This document shows positions 9,392 through 19,442 of a stretch of 64,000 bases of DNA, piece by piece. A program made the translations under genes and the position numbers. How positions within the stretch are numbered: position 1 is the stretch's first letter; each line of letters begins with the position of its first letter. The notes below the pieces were generated by a model. It saw nothing but the letters and a program-made list of their open reading frames with translations. It was not told the origin of the DNA and did not search any database. The stretch spans positions 943,501-1,007,500 of the forward strand of contig NZ_LR134266.1 of NCBI RefSeq assembly GCF_900636365.1, in the 5' to 3' direction. This DNA is from Streptococcus viridans. GTDB taxonomy: Bacteria > Bacillota > Bacilli > Lactobacillales > Streptococcaceae.

Positions 9392-9730
9392 ATGGAAGTC
9401 ATTAAACGTAGTGGTGAAGTTGTAGAATTTGACCCAGATAAAATCTATCAAGCTGTTTTGAAGGCAGCACAAACAGTCTATGTCTTGACGGATGATCTTC
9501 GCCAAAACTTGGCGCAAGTGACCAAGAAAGTTGTGATGGATTTGGAAGAAGCTAAAGTGGAACGTGCCACTATCAGCATGATCCAGTCAATGGTTGAGCA
9601 CCGCTTACTTGGTGCTGGTTATATTACCATTGCTGAACACTATATTTCTTATCGTTTGCAACGAGATTTGGAACGAAGTGGTTATGGTGATCACATTGCT
9701 GTTCACTTGCATTTTGAGCAAATTCGCTAA
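9392..9730 (+). CDS. Stand-alone ATP-cone domain protein
   Basis: 112 residues, almost all one ATP-cone: VIKRSGEVVEFDPDKIYQAV at the N-terminus, then the helical part and YISYRLQRDLERSG. ATP-cones bind ATP/dATP and regulate ribonucleotide reductases and NrdR. Here there is neither a catalytic domain nor an NrdR zinc ribbon, so the protein may sense nucleotides or act on a partner; no function is known to me. AAGGAG decides ATG 9392. Its own promoter and terminator make it monocistronic. Confidence 0.82.
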   Translation: MEVIKRSGEVVEFDPDKIYQAVLKAAQTVYVLTDDLRQNLAQVTKKVVMDLEEAKVERATISMIQSMVEHRLLGAGYITIAEHYISYRLQRDLERSGYGDHIAVHLHFEQIR

Positions 9731-9736
9731 AAAAGG

Positions 9737-9767
9737 AACGAAGTTACGGATGTAGCTTCGTTTTTTT
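9737..9767 (+). terminator. Terminator after the ATP-cone gene
   Basis: AACGAAG / CTTCGTT stem with a 12-nt loop followed by seven T. Confidence 0.85.
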
Positions 9768-9854
9768 ATGGCAAAAATGGGAAGCAGTTTTAAAAGAAAA
9801 TACTATATTTCATGGTATAATAGATAGGATTGAATGTTGAAAGGATTTCATTTC

Positions 9855-10706
9855 ATGGCGATTATTCAATGGTTTCCTGGACATATGTCCAAAGCTAGAA
9901 GACAAGTACAAGAAAATATTAAATTTGTGGATTTTGTGACAATTTTGGTGGACGCGCGTTTGCCTCTATCAAGTCAAAATCCTATGTTAACAAAAATTGT
10001 TGGTGACAAGCCTAAGTTGATGATTCTGAACAAGGTAGACTTGGCTGATCCTGTCGCCACAAAAGAGTGGCAGGAGTATTTTGAGTCACAAGGAATCAAA
10101 ACTTTGGCTATTAACTCCAAAGAGCAATCTACGGTTAAGAAGGTTACAGATGCTGCTAAGTCTTTGATGGCCGATAAAATTGCCCGTCAGAAGGAACGAG
10201 GAATTCAAATCGAAACCCTTCGGACCATGATTATTGGGATTCCCAATGCTGGGAAATCAACGCTGATGAACCGCTTAGCAGGGAAAAAGATTGCCGTCGT
10301 CGGGAATAAACCAGGGGTGACCAAGGGGCAACAGTGGTTGAAAACCAATAAGGACCTCGAAATCTTGGATACCCCAGGGATTCTTTGGCCAAAATTTGAA
10401 GATGAAGATGTAGCTCTAAAATTAGCATTAACGGGCGCTATTAAGGATCAGTTATTGCCTATGGATGAGGTGACTATTTTTGGTCTGGAGTATTTTAAAT
10501 CCCACTACCCAAAAGAGTTACAAGAACGCTATAAGCAAATGGATTTGGAACAGGAAGCACCGGAAATCATCATGGAGATGACCCAACGCTTAGGTTTCCG
10601 AGATGATTATGATCGCTTCTACAGTTTGTTTGTCAAGGATGTACGAGATGGTCGTTTGGGTCGCTATACCCTTGATCGTGTAGGTGAAGTGGATGCCAAC
10701 GATTAA
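9855..10706 (+). CDS. rbgA: Ribosome biogenesis GTPase RbgA (YlqF)
   Basis: About 283 residues. Circularly permuted GTPase: the G4 motif NKVD comes before the P-loop GIPNAGKST and the G3 motif DTPG. The start [21 protein letters not shown] is characteristic. It acts late in 50S subunit assembly. The -10 TATAAT at 9816-9821 and GAAAGGA at 9839 support ATG 9855 rather than the in-frame ATG 9834, which is near the expected transcription start. It overlaps rnhB by 14 nt. Confidence 0.95.
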   Translation: MAIIQWFPGHMSKARRQVQENIKFVDFVTILVDARLPLSSQNPMLTKIVGDKPKLMILNKVDLADPVATKEWQEYFESQGIKTLAINSKEQSTVKKVTDAAKSLMADKIARQKERGIQIETLRTMIIGIPNAGKSTLMNRLAGKKIAVVGNKPGVTKGQQWLKTNKDLEILDTPGILWPKFEDEDVALKLALTGAIKDQLLPMDEVTIFGLEYFKSHYPKELQERYKQMDLEQEAPEIIMEMTQRLGFRDDYDRFYSLFVKDVRDGRLGRYTLDRVGEVDAND

Positions 10707-11463
10707 AGAAATCAAAGAGTGTTTGGCAACGATTGATAGGCTGGATCATCCCTTGTTTGAAGAGTTGATTGCTGATGGTCGAGCAGGTGTTCAGGCTGCT
10801 ATTAGTAAACGAAAACGCGAACTCCAAAAACAAGTAGACGAAGACTTGCGTTTAGAAAAAATGCTAGCCTATGAGAAAGAACTTTATGCTCAAGGGATTC
10901 AACTCATTGCAGGAGTAGATGAAGTAGGGCGCGGCCCTTTGGCTGGCCCTGTAGTTGCTGCAGCCGTTATTCTGCCTGAAAATTGTAAAATCCCAGGTTT
11001 GAATGATAGCAAGAAAATCCCTAAATCGAAGCATCAAGCTATTTACCAAGTAGTTCTAGATCAGGCTCTTTCGGTCGGGATTGGGGTTAAAGACAATCAG
11101 GTCATTGATCAGGTTAATATTTATGAAGCAACCAAATTAGCCATGCTAGAGGCAATTCAAGAATTGGACCAACAGCCTCAACATCTCTTGATCGATGCTA
11201 TGAAATTAGATTTGCCTATTTCACAGACTTCCATTATTAAAGGAGATGCTAATTCCCTGTCTATCGCGGCAGCTTCTGTTGTGGCGAAGGTGACCCGTGA
11301 TCAGATGATGGCGGCATATGACCAAGAGTATCCAGGCTATGATTTTGGTCAGAATGCGGGGTATGGGACAACCAAGCATCTTGAAGGATTGGAAAAACAT
11401 GGGGTTACTCCTATCCATCGCCGAAGCTTCGAACCCATTAAATCCATGATAGATAATGACTAG
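10693..11463 (+). CDS. rnhB: Ribonuclease HII
   Basis: 256 residues. Cleaves RNA in RNA-DNA hybrids, including single misincorporated ribonucleotides. The N-terminal extension ([16 protein letters not shown]) is typical of streptococcal RNase HII; the catalytic domain begins with [19 protein letters not shown] near residue 74 and continues with [10 protein letters not shown] and [12 protein letters not shown], carrying the acidic metal ligands. The ATG overlaps the end of rbgA, implying translational coupling. Confidence 0.95.
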   Translation: MPTIKEIKECLATIDRLDHPLFEELIADGRAGVQAAISKRKRELQKQVDEDLRLEKMLAYEKELYAQGIQLIAGVDEVGRGPLAGPVVAAAVILPENCKIPGLNDSKKIPKSKHQAIYQVVLDQALSVGIGVKDNQVIDQVNIYEATKLAMLEAIQELDQQPQHLLIDAMKLDLPISQTSIIKGDANSLSIAAASVVAKVTRDQMMAAYDQEYPGYDFGQNAGYGTTKHLEGLEKHGVTPIHRRSFEPIKSMIDND

Positions 11464-11474
11464 GGGGGAAGGAA

Positions 11475-12401
11475 ATGCTCTTAGCCTTTGATATTGGAGG
11501 AACTTTTATTAAATATGCCTTAGTCGATGAAGCCTATCAGGTGAGTGATTCTTCTAAAGTCCCGACACCAGATACTATTGAGGAATTCTGGGAAGCTCTC
11601 GAGCGCGTGATTTGCTCGTTCCAAAATCGAATGACTGGGATTGCCATCTCTTCTCCGGGTGAAATCAATAGTCGACTTGGTTTTGTCTTTAAAGGTGGCC
11701 TCATTCCTTATTTAAGGAATATTCCTTTAGCTTCTCGTTTAAACAAGGCGTTTCAAGTCCCAGTGACCGTCCTCAACGATGGGGATGCTGCAGGTTTGGC
11801 GGAAGCTCGAATTGGGAACCTCCAGGATTGTGGCTGTGGAGCCACCTTTGTGTTAGGAACTGGAGTAGGTCTAGCCTTGACTTCCAATGGGTCCTTAATT
11901 TCCACCTGGAATCTCAAGGATTATCTTCGTTGGCCAAGCTTAGGGGAGAAGCAAGTGACTCCTGGACAAAAGCAATATCAGACCGAGATTTTGAAACATG
12001 GGATTTCCAGTTTGGTTCAAAATTCAGGCTCTGCAGTTAATTTTGTGGCTAATGCTAGTCAGCTCTTAGAATTTCCAGAAGAAGATGGGGTTCAAGTTTT
12101 TGAAGTCCTTGAAGCCGGTCATCATGAGGAATTGCAAGACTTATTTGCTTCTTATTGTCGGGAAATTGCGATCCTAATCTATAACCTTCAGTCTTTGGTT
12201 CGGCTTGAAAAAGTAACGATTGGTGGGGGAATTAGTAGTCAATCCCTTCTTTTAGAAGAGATCAACCATCAGTATAAAAGCTTGATGGAGGAAAGTGGGG
12301 AGCAACGATTTTCTTTAGTGGAGATTCAATCAGCTCGTTACCACAACTCAAGTAATCTTTTGGGGGCAGTTTGTCATTTTAACATCTTAGAAAATCATTA
12401 A
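11475..12401 (+). CDS. ROK family sugar kinase
   Basis: 308 residues. The phosphate-binding start LAFDIGGTFIKYALVDE and later VLGTGVGLAL and GGGISSQ define the ROK fold. No N-terminal helix-turn-helix is present, so this is a kinase and not a repressor. The usual ROK zinc motif CxCGxxGCxE is not recognisable; only DCGCGATFV is seen. The sugar (glucose, N-acetylmannosamine, beta-glucoside or other) cannot be told. It lies 11 nt after rnhB and is probably cotranscribed with rbgA-rnhB. Confidence 0.85.
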   Translation: MLLAFDIGGTFIKYALVDEAYQVSDSSKVPTPDTIEEFWEALERVICSFQNRMTGIAISSPGEINSRLGFVFKGGLIPYLRNIPLASRLNKAFQVPVTVLNDGDAAGLAEARIGNLQDCGCGATFVLGTGVGLALTSNGSLISTWNLKDYLRWPSLGEKQVTPGQKQYQTEILKHGISSLVQNSGSAVNFVANASQLLEFPEEDGVQVFEVLEAGHHEELQDLFASYCREIAILIYNLQSLVRLEKVTIGGGISSQSLLLEEINHQYKSLMEESGEQRFSLVEIQSARYHNSSNLLGAVCHFNILENH

Positions 12402-12428
12402 AAAGTTCTATTTTTAGAGCTTTTTTTG
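12400..12428 (+). terminator. Terminator after the ROK kinase gene
   Basis: AAAAAGTTCT / AGAGCTTTTT stem with a T-rich tail, starting at the stop codon. Confidence 0.75.
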
Positions 12429-12436
12429 TTTTCTTT

Positions 12437-12444
12437 TACGAATA
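12437..12444 (+). promoter_or_regulatory. ComX cin-box of dprA
   Basis: TACGAATA, an exact copy of the ComX (SigX) -10-like consensus, with T-rich sequence upstream, 33 nt ahead of the dprA ATG. It marks dprA as a late competence gene. Confidence 0.88.
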
Positions 12445-12477
12445 TTATAAATAGATAGTAGAAATTGAGGTTTACAA

Positions 12478-13320
12478 ATGAACAAATATGAACTTTATAA
12501 ATTAAAGGTTGCTGGCCTGTCAAATATACAGGTTTTTAACATTGTCAATTACTGGGAAATGAATGGGGAGTGGCCCTCTTTAGAATTAATGGCAAAAATT
12601 GCAGGTTGTCGCAATCAAACACTATTTATGGAACGGTACATTCGCATTGATGACAAGGTCTTAAGAGAAGAGTTCAAGGAGTTTGATTCGATTTCTATTA
12701 TGGATCCAGAATATCCTGAAGAACTTCTCTGGATGCATAACCCACCTGTTTTGTTGTTTTATGAAGGAAATATTGATCTTCTTAAACAGCCAAAGATTGC
12801 GGTTGTAGGGAGTCGATCCTGTAGCCGTACAGGGATTCAATCTGTCGAAAAAATCATTAACGAATTAAACAACGAATTAATTGTGGTGAGTGGGTTAGCA
12901 AAGGGGATTGATGCAGCGGCCCATTATGCTACTATTCGGAATGGAGGAAAAACAATCGGGGTGATTGGTACTGGGTTAGATGTCTTCTATCCTAGATCCA
13001 ATAAACAATTGCAGAAGTACATGAGTGGGAGCCATTTAGTTTTAACAGAGTACGGTCCTGGACAAGGCCCTCAAAAGCACCATTTTCCAGAGCGTAATCG
13101 GATTATTGCTGGGCTTTCCAGAGCAGTTATTGTAGCTGAAGCGCGGATGCGGTCTGGAAGTTTGATCACCTGTGAGCGTGCTATGGAAGAAGGGCGGGAT
13201 GTTTTTGCTATTCCTGGTTCAATCTTGGATGGACGTTCAGACGGCTGTCATCACCTCATTCAAGAAGGAGCAAAGCTGATCACCAGTGGAAAAGATGTCC
13301 TAGATGAGTTTGAATTTTAA
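12478..13320 (+). CDS. dprA: DNA processing protein DprA
   Basis: 280 residues. DprA binds incoming single-stranded DNA, loads RecA during transformation and helps shut off competence. An N-terminal helical domain (about residues 1-85) precedes the Rossmann-like domain with AVVGSRSCSRTG, VVSGLAKGIDAAAH and SGSLITCERAMEEGRDVFAIPGS. Regulation by ComX is shown by the cin-box at 12437. Its neighbour topA has a separate promoter. Confidence 0.97.
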   Translation: MNKYELYKLKVAGLSNIQVFNIVNYWEMNGEWPSLELMAKIAGCRNQTLFMERYIRIDDKVLREEFKEFDSISIMDPEYPEELLWMHNPPVLLFYEGNIDLLKQPKIAVVGSRSCSRTGIQSVEKIINELNNELIVVSGLAKGIDAAAHYATIRNGGKTIGVIGTGLDVFYPRSNKQLQKYMSGSHLVLTEYGPGQGPQKHHFPERNRIIAGLSRAVIVAEARMRSGSLITCERAMEEGRDVFAIPGSILDGRSDGCHHLIQEGAKLITSGKDVLDEFEF

Positions 13321-13350
13321 AATGAGTTTCTCTATAGGAGAACTTCACGG

Positions 13351-13379
13351 TTGACATCACGAAAAAAATAGTTTACACT
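13351..13379 (+). promoter_or_regulatory. topA promoter
   Basis: TTGACA (13351-13356), 17 bp spacer, TACACT (13374-13379). Confidence 0.75.
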
Positions 13380-13412
13380 CTATGAGGTTTATTACAAAAT
13401 AGAGGTAAAAAA

Positions 13413-15500
13413 GTGGCTACTAAAACAAAAAAGAAAACTACAACAGCTAAAAAGAATTTAGTTATTGTGGAGTCTCCTGCGAAAGCGAAGACGATTGAGA
13501 AGTATCTTGGTAGAAATTATAAGGTCATGGCCAGCGTGGGTCATATTCGTGACTTGAAAAAATCTACCATGTCTATTGATTTTGAGAACAACTACGAACC
13601 AGAGTACATCAATATTCGCGGAAAAGGTCCTTTGATCAATGATTTGAAAAAAGAGGCTAAAAAGGCTAAACAAGTCTTTCTCGCAAGTGACCCGGACCGT
13701 GAAGGAGAAGCGATTTCTTGGCACTTGGCGCATATTCTTCAGTTGGATAAAGAAGATAAGAACCGTGTCGTTTTCAACGAAATTACCAAGGATGCGGTAA
13801 AAAACGCCTTTCAAGAACCTCGTAAGATTGATATGGATCTGGTAGATGCTCAACAAGCGCGTCGTGTCTTGGACCGGATTGTAGGGTACTCTATTTCACC
13901 AATTCTATGGAAAAAGGTGAAGAAGGGACTTTCTGCTGGTCGGGTGCAGTCCGTTGCCCTTAAATTGATCATTGACCGGGAAGAAGAAATCAATTCCTTC
14001 CAACCAGAAGAATACTGGACAATTGATGGGACCTTTAAAAAGGGAACCAAGCAATTCCAAGCCAATTTCTATGGAATGAATGGCAAGAAGATGAAACTGC
14101 AAAACCAGGAGGATGTGAAAGCTGTTCTTTCGCATCTCGATGGGAAAGAGTATATCGTTGAAAAAGTTGAGAAAAAGGAACGTAAACGCAATGCACCGCT
14201 TCCTTACACAACTTCTTCCATGCAGATGGACGCAGCCAATAAGATTAACTTCCGTACTCGTAAGACCATGATGGTGGCGCAGCAGTTGTATGAAGGAATC
14301 AATATTGGATCAGGTGTTCAAGGTTTGATCACTTATATGCGTACGGATTCGACTCGGATTAGTCCAGTCGCTCAAAATGAAGCAGCTAGCTTTATCGTTG
14401 ATCGATTTGGAGAGAAGTATTCCAAGCACGGTAGCCGGATCAAGAATGCTTCTGGTGCCCAAGATGCCCATGAAGCGATTCGTCCTTCTAGCGTCTACAA
14501 TACGCCTGAGAAAATTGCCAAGTACCTAGACAAGGACCAGCTCAAGCTCTACACCTTGATTTGGAATCGTTTTGTCGCTAGCCAGATGACAGCAGCCGTG
14601 TTTGATACCATGAATGTCCGTTTAGGGCAAAATGGGGTTCAATACACAGCCAATGGTAGTCAGGTGAAGTTTGACGGTTATTTAGCAATTTACAATGATT
14701 CGGATAAGAACAAGATGCTACCGGATATGGAAGAAGGGGATACCGTCACTCAGGTCAATAGCAAACCTGAACAGCACTTTACCCAACCACCAGCCCGTTA
14801 TTCTGAAGCGACCTTGATTAAGACGCTAGAAGAAAATGGCGTGGGCCGTCCTTCAACTTACGCACCAACGATTGAGACCATTCAAAAACGCTATTACGTG
14901 AAGCTTGTAGCCAAACGTTTTGAACCAACCGAGTTAGGGGAAATCGTCAATAAACTAATTGTTGAATTCTTCCCAGATATCGTTAATGTGACCTTCACAG
15001 CGGAGATGGAAGGGAAACTCGATGATGTCGAACTCGGAAAAGAAGAGTGGCAAAAGGTCATTGATGCCTTCTACAAACCATTCTCTAAAGAAGTCGCGAA
15101 GGCTGAAGAAGAGATGGAAAAAATCCAAATCAAAGACGAACCAGCTGGTTTTGATTGTGAAGTCTGTGGTAGCCCGATGGTGATTAAATTAGGACGTTTT
15201 GGTAAGTTCTATGCTTGTAGTAATTTTCCAGATTGTCGTCATACTCAAGCCATTGTCAAAGAAATCGGGGTGGAGTGTCCAAATTGTCACCAAGGTCAAA
15301 TCATCGAGCGTAAAACAAAGCGCAACCGTATTTTCTATGGCTGTAATCGCTACCCGGAGTGTGAATTCACCTCTTGGGACAAACCGATTGGCCGTGACTG
15401 TCCGAAATGTGGTCACTACCTAGTTGAGAAAAAAGTTCGTGGTGGCGGGAAGCAGGTCGTATGTAGCAATGGCGACTACGAAGAAGAAAAAGTGAAATAA
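13413..15500 (+). CDS. topA: DNA topoisomerase I
   Basis: 695 residues. Relaxes negative supercoils. A lysine-rich start ([12 protein letters not shown]) leads into the Toprim domain [20 protein letters not shown] with SDPDREGE; the catalytic tyrosine is in [13 protein letters not shown] near residue 310. Three zinc ribbons end the protein: CEVCG...CSNFPDC, CPNCH...CNRYPEC and CPKCG...CSNGDY; the third lacks its last cysteine and is degenerate. The start codon is GTG (13413). The gene is followed by a hairpin that also belongs to the satD operator region. Confidence 0.97.
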   Translation: MATKTKKKTTTAKKNLVIVESPAKAKTIEKYLGRNYKVMASVGHIRDLKKSTMSIDFENNYEPEYINIRGKGPLINDLKKEAKKAKQVFLASDPDREGEAISWHLAHILQLDKEDKNRVVFNEITKDAVKNAFQEPRKIDMDLVDAQQARRVLDRIVGYSISPILWKKVKKGLSAGRVQSVALKLIIDREEEINSFQPEEYWTIDGTFKKGTKQFQANFYGMNGKKMKLQNQEDVKAVLSHLDGKEYIVEKVEKKERKRNAPLPYTTSSMQMDAANKINFRTRKTMMVAQQLYEGINIGSGVQGLITYMRTDSTRISPVAQNEAASFIVDRFGEKYSKHGSRIKNASGAQDAHEAIRPSSVYNTPEKIAKYLDKDQLKLYTLIWNRFVASQMTAAVFDTMNVRLGQNGVQYTANGSQVKFDGYLAIYNDSDKNKMLPDMEEGDTVTQVNSKPEQHFTQPPARYSEATLIKTLEENGVGRPSTYAPTIETIQKRYYVKLVAKRFEPTELGEIVNKLIVEFFPDIVNVTFTAEMEGKLDDVELGKEEWQKVIDAFYKPFSKEVAKAEEEMEKIQIKDEPAGFDCEVCGSPMVIKLGRFGKFYACSNFPDCRHTQAIVKEIGVECPNCHQGQIIERKTKRNRIFYGCNRYPECEFTSWDKPIGRDCPKCGHYLVEKKVRGGGKQVVCSNGDYEEEKVK

Positions 15501-15518
15501 GATTTTAGAATGATTCGA

Positions 15519-15592
15519 TGTCTATTATAACGGCAATTTTTTAAAATGTCTGTTATAATAGACATTTTTGTTTTTTTTCGTTATAATAGACA
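15519..15592 (+). promoter_or_regulatory. Triple operator-like repeats over the satD promoter and topA terminator
   Basis: Three related sites: TGTCTATTATAACG (15519-15532), TGTCTGTTATAATAGACA (15547-15564) and CGTTATAATAGACA (15579-15592, exact reverse complement of the first). The middle site, flanked by AAAA and TTTTTGTTTTTTTT, is also a terminator hairpin for topA and supplies a -35 (TAGACA, 15559-15564). The third contains the -10 (TATAAT, 15582-15587), 17 bp apart. A protein on these sites would block satD transcription; the HTH of SatD is the obvious candidate. Confidence 0.72.
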
Positions 15593-15607
15593 CAAGGAGG
15601 TGGGCTT

Positions 15608-16285
15608 ATGTATCTTGCTTTGATTGCAGATGTCATTGATTCCAAAATGGTTCAAGAACGTTTTGACCTGCAAAAACAGGTAGAAAAAACGCTTCAAAAG
15701 ATGAACGAAGTATTCGGGGATTACCTGGCATCCCGTTTCACTTTGACCTTGGGGGATGAGTTTCAGGCGCTTTTGAAAGTGGATGCTCCGGTTTTTCAAA
15801 TCATAGATACCCTGCGTTCAGAACTAACCCCGACTCAACTTCGTTTTGGTATTGGACTTGGAGAGATTGTAACAGCTATTGATCCCTTGCAAAGTATTGG
15901 AGCGGATGGGCCAGCCTATTGGAATGCACGCGCAGCCATCAATCTGGTTCATCAGAAAAATGACTACGGTAATACCCAGATTTATTTTTCAAGTGGGAAG
16001 GAAAACCAAGACTTTTTTGTGAACGCGCTCATTGCTTCAGGAGAAGCCATTCGTTCGGGTTGGCGTGGCAGTCAGGAAGAAATCCTGCTAGATCTTCTTA
16101 AGAGATGTGTATATAGTGAGAATTTTAGCCAGCAGGACTTAGCCCAATCACTGGAGATCAACCCAAGTGCTCTCTCAAAACGATTGAAAAGCAGTAGTAT
16201 TCGGGTTTATTTACGAGGAAGAGCAGCAGCACTAGCTAGTATTCAAAGCTTAGCGAAAGGAGAAGCCTATGACCGGATTGTCTAG
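15608..16285 (+). CDS. satD: SatD family protein with C-terminal HTH
   Basis: 225 residues. The N-terminal part (YLALIADVIDSKMV, then FTLTLGDEFQALLK and RFGIGLGEI) has the look of a nucleotide-cyclase-like or related alpha/beta fold; residues about 165-210 (FSQQDLAQSLEINPSALSKRLKSSSI) form a helix-turn-helix. SatD was named from an acid-tolerance locus of S. mutans; its activity is not established. AAGGAGG decides the ATG. It overlaps the following membrane gene by 17 nt. Autoregulation through the three operator-like sites upstream is inferred. Confidence 0.85.
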   Translation: MYLALIADVIDSKMVQERFDLQKQVEKTLQKMNEVFGDYLASRFTLTLGDEFQALLKVDAPVFQIIDTLRSELTPTQLRFGIGLGEIVTAIDPLQSIGADGPAYWNARAAINLVHQKNDYGNTQIYFSSGKENQDFFVNALIASGEAIRSGWRGSQEEILLDLLKRCVYSENFSQQDLAQSLEINPSALSKRLKSSSIRVYLRGRAAALASIQSLAKGEAYDRIV

Positions 16286-16973
16286 TATCGTAATGAATCC
16301 ATACTTGCTTCTCTTGTTGAGTTGTCATTTGTTATCGGATTATTATTTTCAAAGCCAAAAGATGGCGGATCGCAAGGATCAGGATAGGAAAGTGTTAGGT
16401 CTTCACATTCTGTATGTAGCTCTGCCTCTGTTTGTCGTTTCCCTCTGTCATCTGGATTTGTGGTGGATTTGCTTGATTATTTTGCTGACTCATGCAGTGA
16501 TTGATTACGGAAAATCTTGGGTGCAAAAGCAATTGAATTTATCAGCCGCATGGACTTTTGCGCTGGATCAAGTCTTGCATGTCGGTATCATTAGTTTCCT
16601 AGTCCTTTGGGGAGCAAAAAATGGCACGACCTATCTGCCTACTGATATCCTAAAGCTAATCTTTTATGTCCTCCTAGTAGGAAAGCCGACCAATATCGTC
16701 TTTAAAATTCTCTTTGCCAAGTACCAGCCGACGATGGCGGATAAAATGGATACCATCACTGGGGCTGGTTCCATGATTGGCTTCTTAGAGCGGTTGGTTA
16801 TCGGTTCCTGTCTTGTGTACGGCCAATTTGCTTCTATCGGCCTAGTCTTTACGGCCAAATCCATCGCCCGCTACAATAAAATTTCGGAGAACCCAGCCTT
16901 TGCGGAGTATTACTTGATTGGATCCTTATTCAGTATTCTATCTGCCCTCTTTGCTGCTTGGTTGTGCTTATAA
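16269..16973 (+). CDS. DUF3307 integral membrane protein
   Basis: 234 residues with about six to seven hydrophobic segments. The N-terminal signature LLLLLSCHLLSDYYFQSQKMADRK fits DUF3307, a family with a conserved His/Asp/Gln start that is regularly paired with SatD. AAAGGAG inside the end of satD decides ATG 16269, so the two are translationally coupled. Function unknown; the pairing suggests that SatD regulates or partners this membrane protein. Confidence 0.8.
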   Translation: MTGLSSIVMNPYLLLLLSCHLLSDYYFQSQKMADRKDQDRKVLGLHILYVALPLFVVSLCHLDLWWICLIILLTHAVIDYGKSWVQKQLNLSAAWTFALDQVLHVGIISFLVLWGAKNGTTYLPTDILKLIFYVLLVGKPTNIVFKILFAKYQPTMADKMDTITGAGSMIGFLERLVIGSCLVYGQFASIGLVFTAKSIARYNKISENPAFAEYYLIGSLFSILSALFAAWLCL

Positions 16974-16999
16974 GAAAACAACTAACAGACGAAAGTCCA

Positions 17000-17029
17000 G
17001 ACAGGAAGGACTATCCTCCCTGTCTTTTT
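17000..17029 (+). terminator. Terminator after the satD operon
   Basis: AGACAGG / CCTGTCT stem followed by a T run. Confidence 0.8.
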
Positions 17030-17146
17030 GCTTGTCTTTTTGGTATAATGTACCAAGTATGAATTTAGAAAGATTTGTGGGTGGCTAACAATCCAGTGGC
17101 TTGTTTTAATCTGGCCTTAGTTTTCACCCAAAGAGGTATTAGTGTC

Positions 17147-18481
17147 ATGTCTCAATCTTATATCAATGTTATCGGTGCAGGCCTTGCTGGCTCGGAAGCG
17201 GCTTTCCAGATTGCCCAACAAGGAATCCCGGTGAAGCTTTATGAAATGCGTGGGGTCAAATCCACTCCGCAACACAAAACAGACAACTTTGCTGAGTTAG
17301 TCTGTTCCAACTCTCTTCGTGGGGATTCGTTAACCAATGCTGTCGGGCTCCTCAAAGAAGAAATGCGTCGCTTGGGTTCGGTTATCCTTGAAGCAGCAGA
17401 AGCGACTCGGGTACCGGCTGGTGGAGCGCTGGCAGTGGACCGCGAAGGCTTTGCTAGTCGGGTAACTGAGAAGGTGTCCCAACACCCACTGATTGAAGTG
17501 ATTCGCGATGAAATCACTGAATTGCCGACGGATGCCATCACAGTGGTCGCAACAGGACCCCTAACCAGCGATGCCTTGGCGGAAAAGATCCACGCGCTCA
17601 ATGGTGGAGATGGCTTCTATTTCTATGATGCAGCAGCTCCCATCATCGATGTCAATACCGTCGATATGAGTAAGGTTTATCTTAAGTCTCGCTATGATAA
17701 AGGCGAGGCAGCCTATCTCAACTGTCCCATGACCAAACAGGAATTTATGGATTTCCATGAGGCTTTGATCAATGCAGAAGAAGCCCCACTTAACTCTTTT
17801 GAAAAAGAAAAGTATTTCGAAGGTTGTATGCCAATTGAAGTCATGGCTAAACGAGGCATCAAAACCATGCTTTATGGTCCTATGAAACCAGTTGGACTCG
17901 AGTATCCGGATGACTACAAAGGGCCTCGTGATGGGGAGTTTAAGACGCCTTACGCAGTAGTCCAGCTTCGCCAAGACAATGCGGCAGGAAGTCTCTACAA
18001 TATCGTTGGTTTCCAAACGCATCTCAAGTGGGGCGAGCAAAAACGGGTCTTCCAAATGATTCCAGGTTTAGAAAATGCGGAGTTTGTGAGATATGGAGTC
18101 ATGCACCGCAACTCTTACATGGATTCTCCGAACCTGCTTGAACAAACCTACCGTTCGAAGAAACAAGCCAACCTCTTTTTTGCGGGGCAAATGACAGGGG
18201 TAGAAGGCTATGTCGAGTCGGCAGCTTCAGGCTTGGTTGCTGGGATTAATGCAGCTCGTCTCTTTAAAGGTGAAGAAGCAGCTGTGTTCCCTGAAACAAC
18301 AGCTATCGGAAGCTTGGCCCACTATATCACCCATGCTGATAGCAAGCACTTCCAACCGATGAATGTCAACTTTGGAATTATCAAAGAGCTAGAAGGCCTA
18401 CGCATTCGGGATAAAAAGGAACGTTATGAGAAAATTGCCGAACGTTCTTTACAAGATCTGGCAACATTTATTGGAAAATAA
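17147..18481 (+). CDS. trmFO: tRNA uracil-54 methyltransferase, folate/FAD-dependent
   Basis: 444 residues. TrmFO forms ribothymidine at position 54 of tRNA with methylenetetrahydrofolate and FADH2. The FAD-binding motif [17 protein letters not shown] is at the N-terminus; [10 protein letters not shown] and [20 protein letters not shown] are family blocks. AGAGG upstream selects ATG 17147; the frame is open back to 17075 but has no better binding site and begins too near the TATAAT at 17044. Monocistronic with terminator at 18493. Confidence 0.95.
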   Translation: MSQSYINVIGAGLAGSEAAFQIAQQGIPVKLYEMRGVKSTPQHKTDNFAELVCSNSLRGDSLTNAVGLLKEEMRRLGSVILEAAEATRVPAGGALAVDREGFASRVTEKVSQHPLIEVIRDEITELPTDAITVVATGPLTSDALAEKIHALNGGDGFYFYDAAAPIIDVNTVDMSKVYLKSRYDKGEAAYLNCPMTKQEFMDFHEALINAEEAPLNSFEKEKYFEGCMPIEVMAKRGIKTMLYGPMKPVGLEYPDDYKGPRDGEFKTPYAVVQLRQDNAAGSLYNIVGFQTHLKWGEQKRVFQMIPGLENAEFVRYGVMHRNSYMDSPNLLEQTYRSKKQANLFFAGQMTGVEGYVESAASGLVAGINAARLFKGEEAAVFPETTAIGSLAHYITHADSKHFQPMNVNFGIIKELEGLRIRDKKERYEKIAERSLQDLATFIGK

Positions 18482-18492
18482 AGTCAATTAAT

Positions 18493-18523
18493 GAAAAAGT
18501 TTGGAGAAATTCAGACTTTTTCT
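18493..18523 (+). terminator. Terminator after trmFO
   Basis: AAAAAGTTTG / CAGACTTTTT stem followed by CTT, 12 nt after the stop codon. Confidence 0.75.
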
Positions 18524-18575
18524 TATAAAAATGGTATAATGAATAAAAATTTAGAATATAGAGAGTTTTCTGACA

Positions 18576-19403
18576 ATGAATAAATCCTATTTTTATTTAG
18601 AGATGAAGACACACGAGTTGAAAGTGCCTTATACCGGAAAACTCCGTCGTGTGCGGGTTTTATTACCCAAGAATTATGAAACAGATACTGATCGACGCTA
18701 CCCCGTAGTTTATTTCCACGATGGGCAAAATGTCTTCTATAGCAAGGAAGCCTATGTAGGTCACTCTTGGAAAGTCATTCCAGCCATTAAGCGAAATCCT
18801 GACATTAGTCGCATGATTGTGGTTGCGATTGATAATGATGGCTTACAGCGGATGAATGAATACTCTGCCTGGAAGTATAAGGAGTCCAATATTCCTGGTA
18901 TGCAATTTGGTGCCAAGGGTATTGAGTACGGAGAGTTCGTTATGGAAGTGGTCAAACCTTTCATTGATCAAGAATACCGAACGCTTGCTGATCGAGAACA
19001 TACAGCCATGATTGGCTCTTCGCTTGGTGGAAATATTACCCAATTTTTGGGCCTAGAATACCAAGATCAAATCGGTTGTCTGGGAGTCTTCTCCTCTGCC
19101 AACTGGTTGCACCAAGAGGCTTTTGACCGTTATATCGAGCGTAAAAAATTATATGCAGATCAACGCATTTACATCTATGTGGGCACTGAAGAGGCTGATG
19201 ATACAGATAAAACGCTGATGGCGGGGAATATCAAGCAAGCCTATATTGACTCATCTCTTCGTTACTATCATGATGTCATTCAACAAGGAGTAGCTTTAGA
19301 AAATATCGCCATTCGGATTCAATCTGGGGCTATCCACCATGAAGAAGCCTGGGCAGAGCATTTACCGGAATGTCTTCGTTTTTTAGCAGAGAAGTGGGAC
19401 TAG
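18576..19403 (+). CDS. Alpha/beta-hydrolase esterase, esterase D-like
   Basis: 275 residues of the PF00756-type fold. RVRVLLPKNYETD..RRYPVVYFHDGQNVF at the start and the nucleophile elbow GSSLGGN (catalytic Ser near residue 148) are clear; HHEEAW near the end probably carries the catalytic histidine. No signal peptide. The substrate is unknown. A TATAAT at about 18533 is the probable -10. It leads a three-gene run with a second esterase and an ATP-grasp enzyme (gaps of 39 and 22 nt). Confidence 0.85.
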   Translation: MNKSYFYLEMKTHELKVPYTGKLRRVRVLLPKNYETDTDRRYPVVYFHDGQNVFYSKEAYVGHSWKVIPAIKRNPDISRMIVVAIDNDGLQRMNEYSAWKYKESNIPGMQFGAKGIEYGEFVMEVVKPFIDQEYRTLADREHTAMIGSSLGGNITQFLGLEYQDQIGCLGVFSSANWLHQEAFDRYIERKKLYADQRIYIYVGTEEADDTDKTLMAGNIKQAYIDSSLRYYHDVIQQGVALENIAIRIQSGAIHHEEAWAEHLPECLRFLAEKWD

Positions 19404-19442
19404 AAGCTTTTAAAAATTTTATAATAAAGAAAGAGGGAACCT

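Noticed and set aside
11475..12401. ROK protein as an NagC/XylR-type repressor
   Set aside because: No N-terminal helix-turn-helix; the protein starts directly with the kinase phosphate-binding motif.
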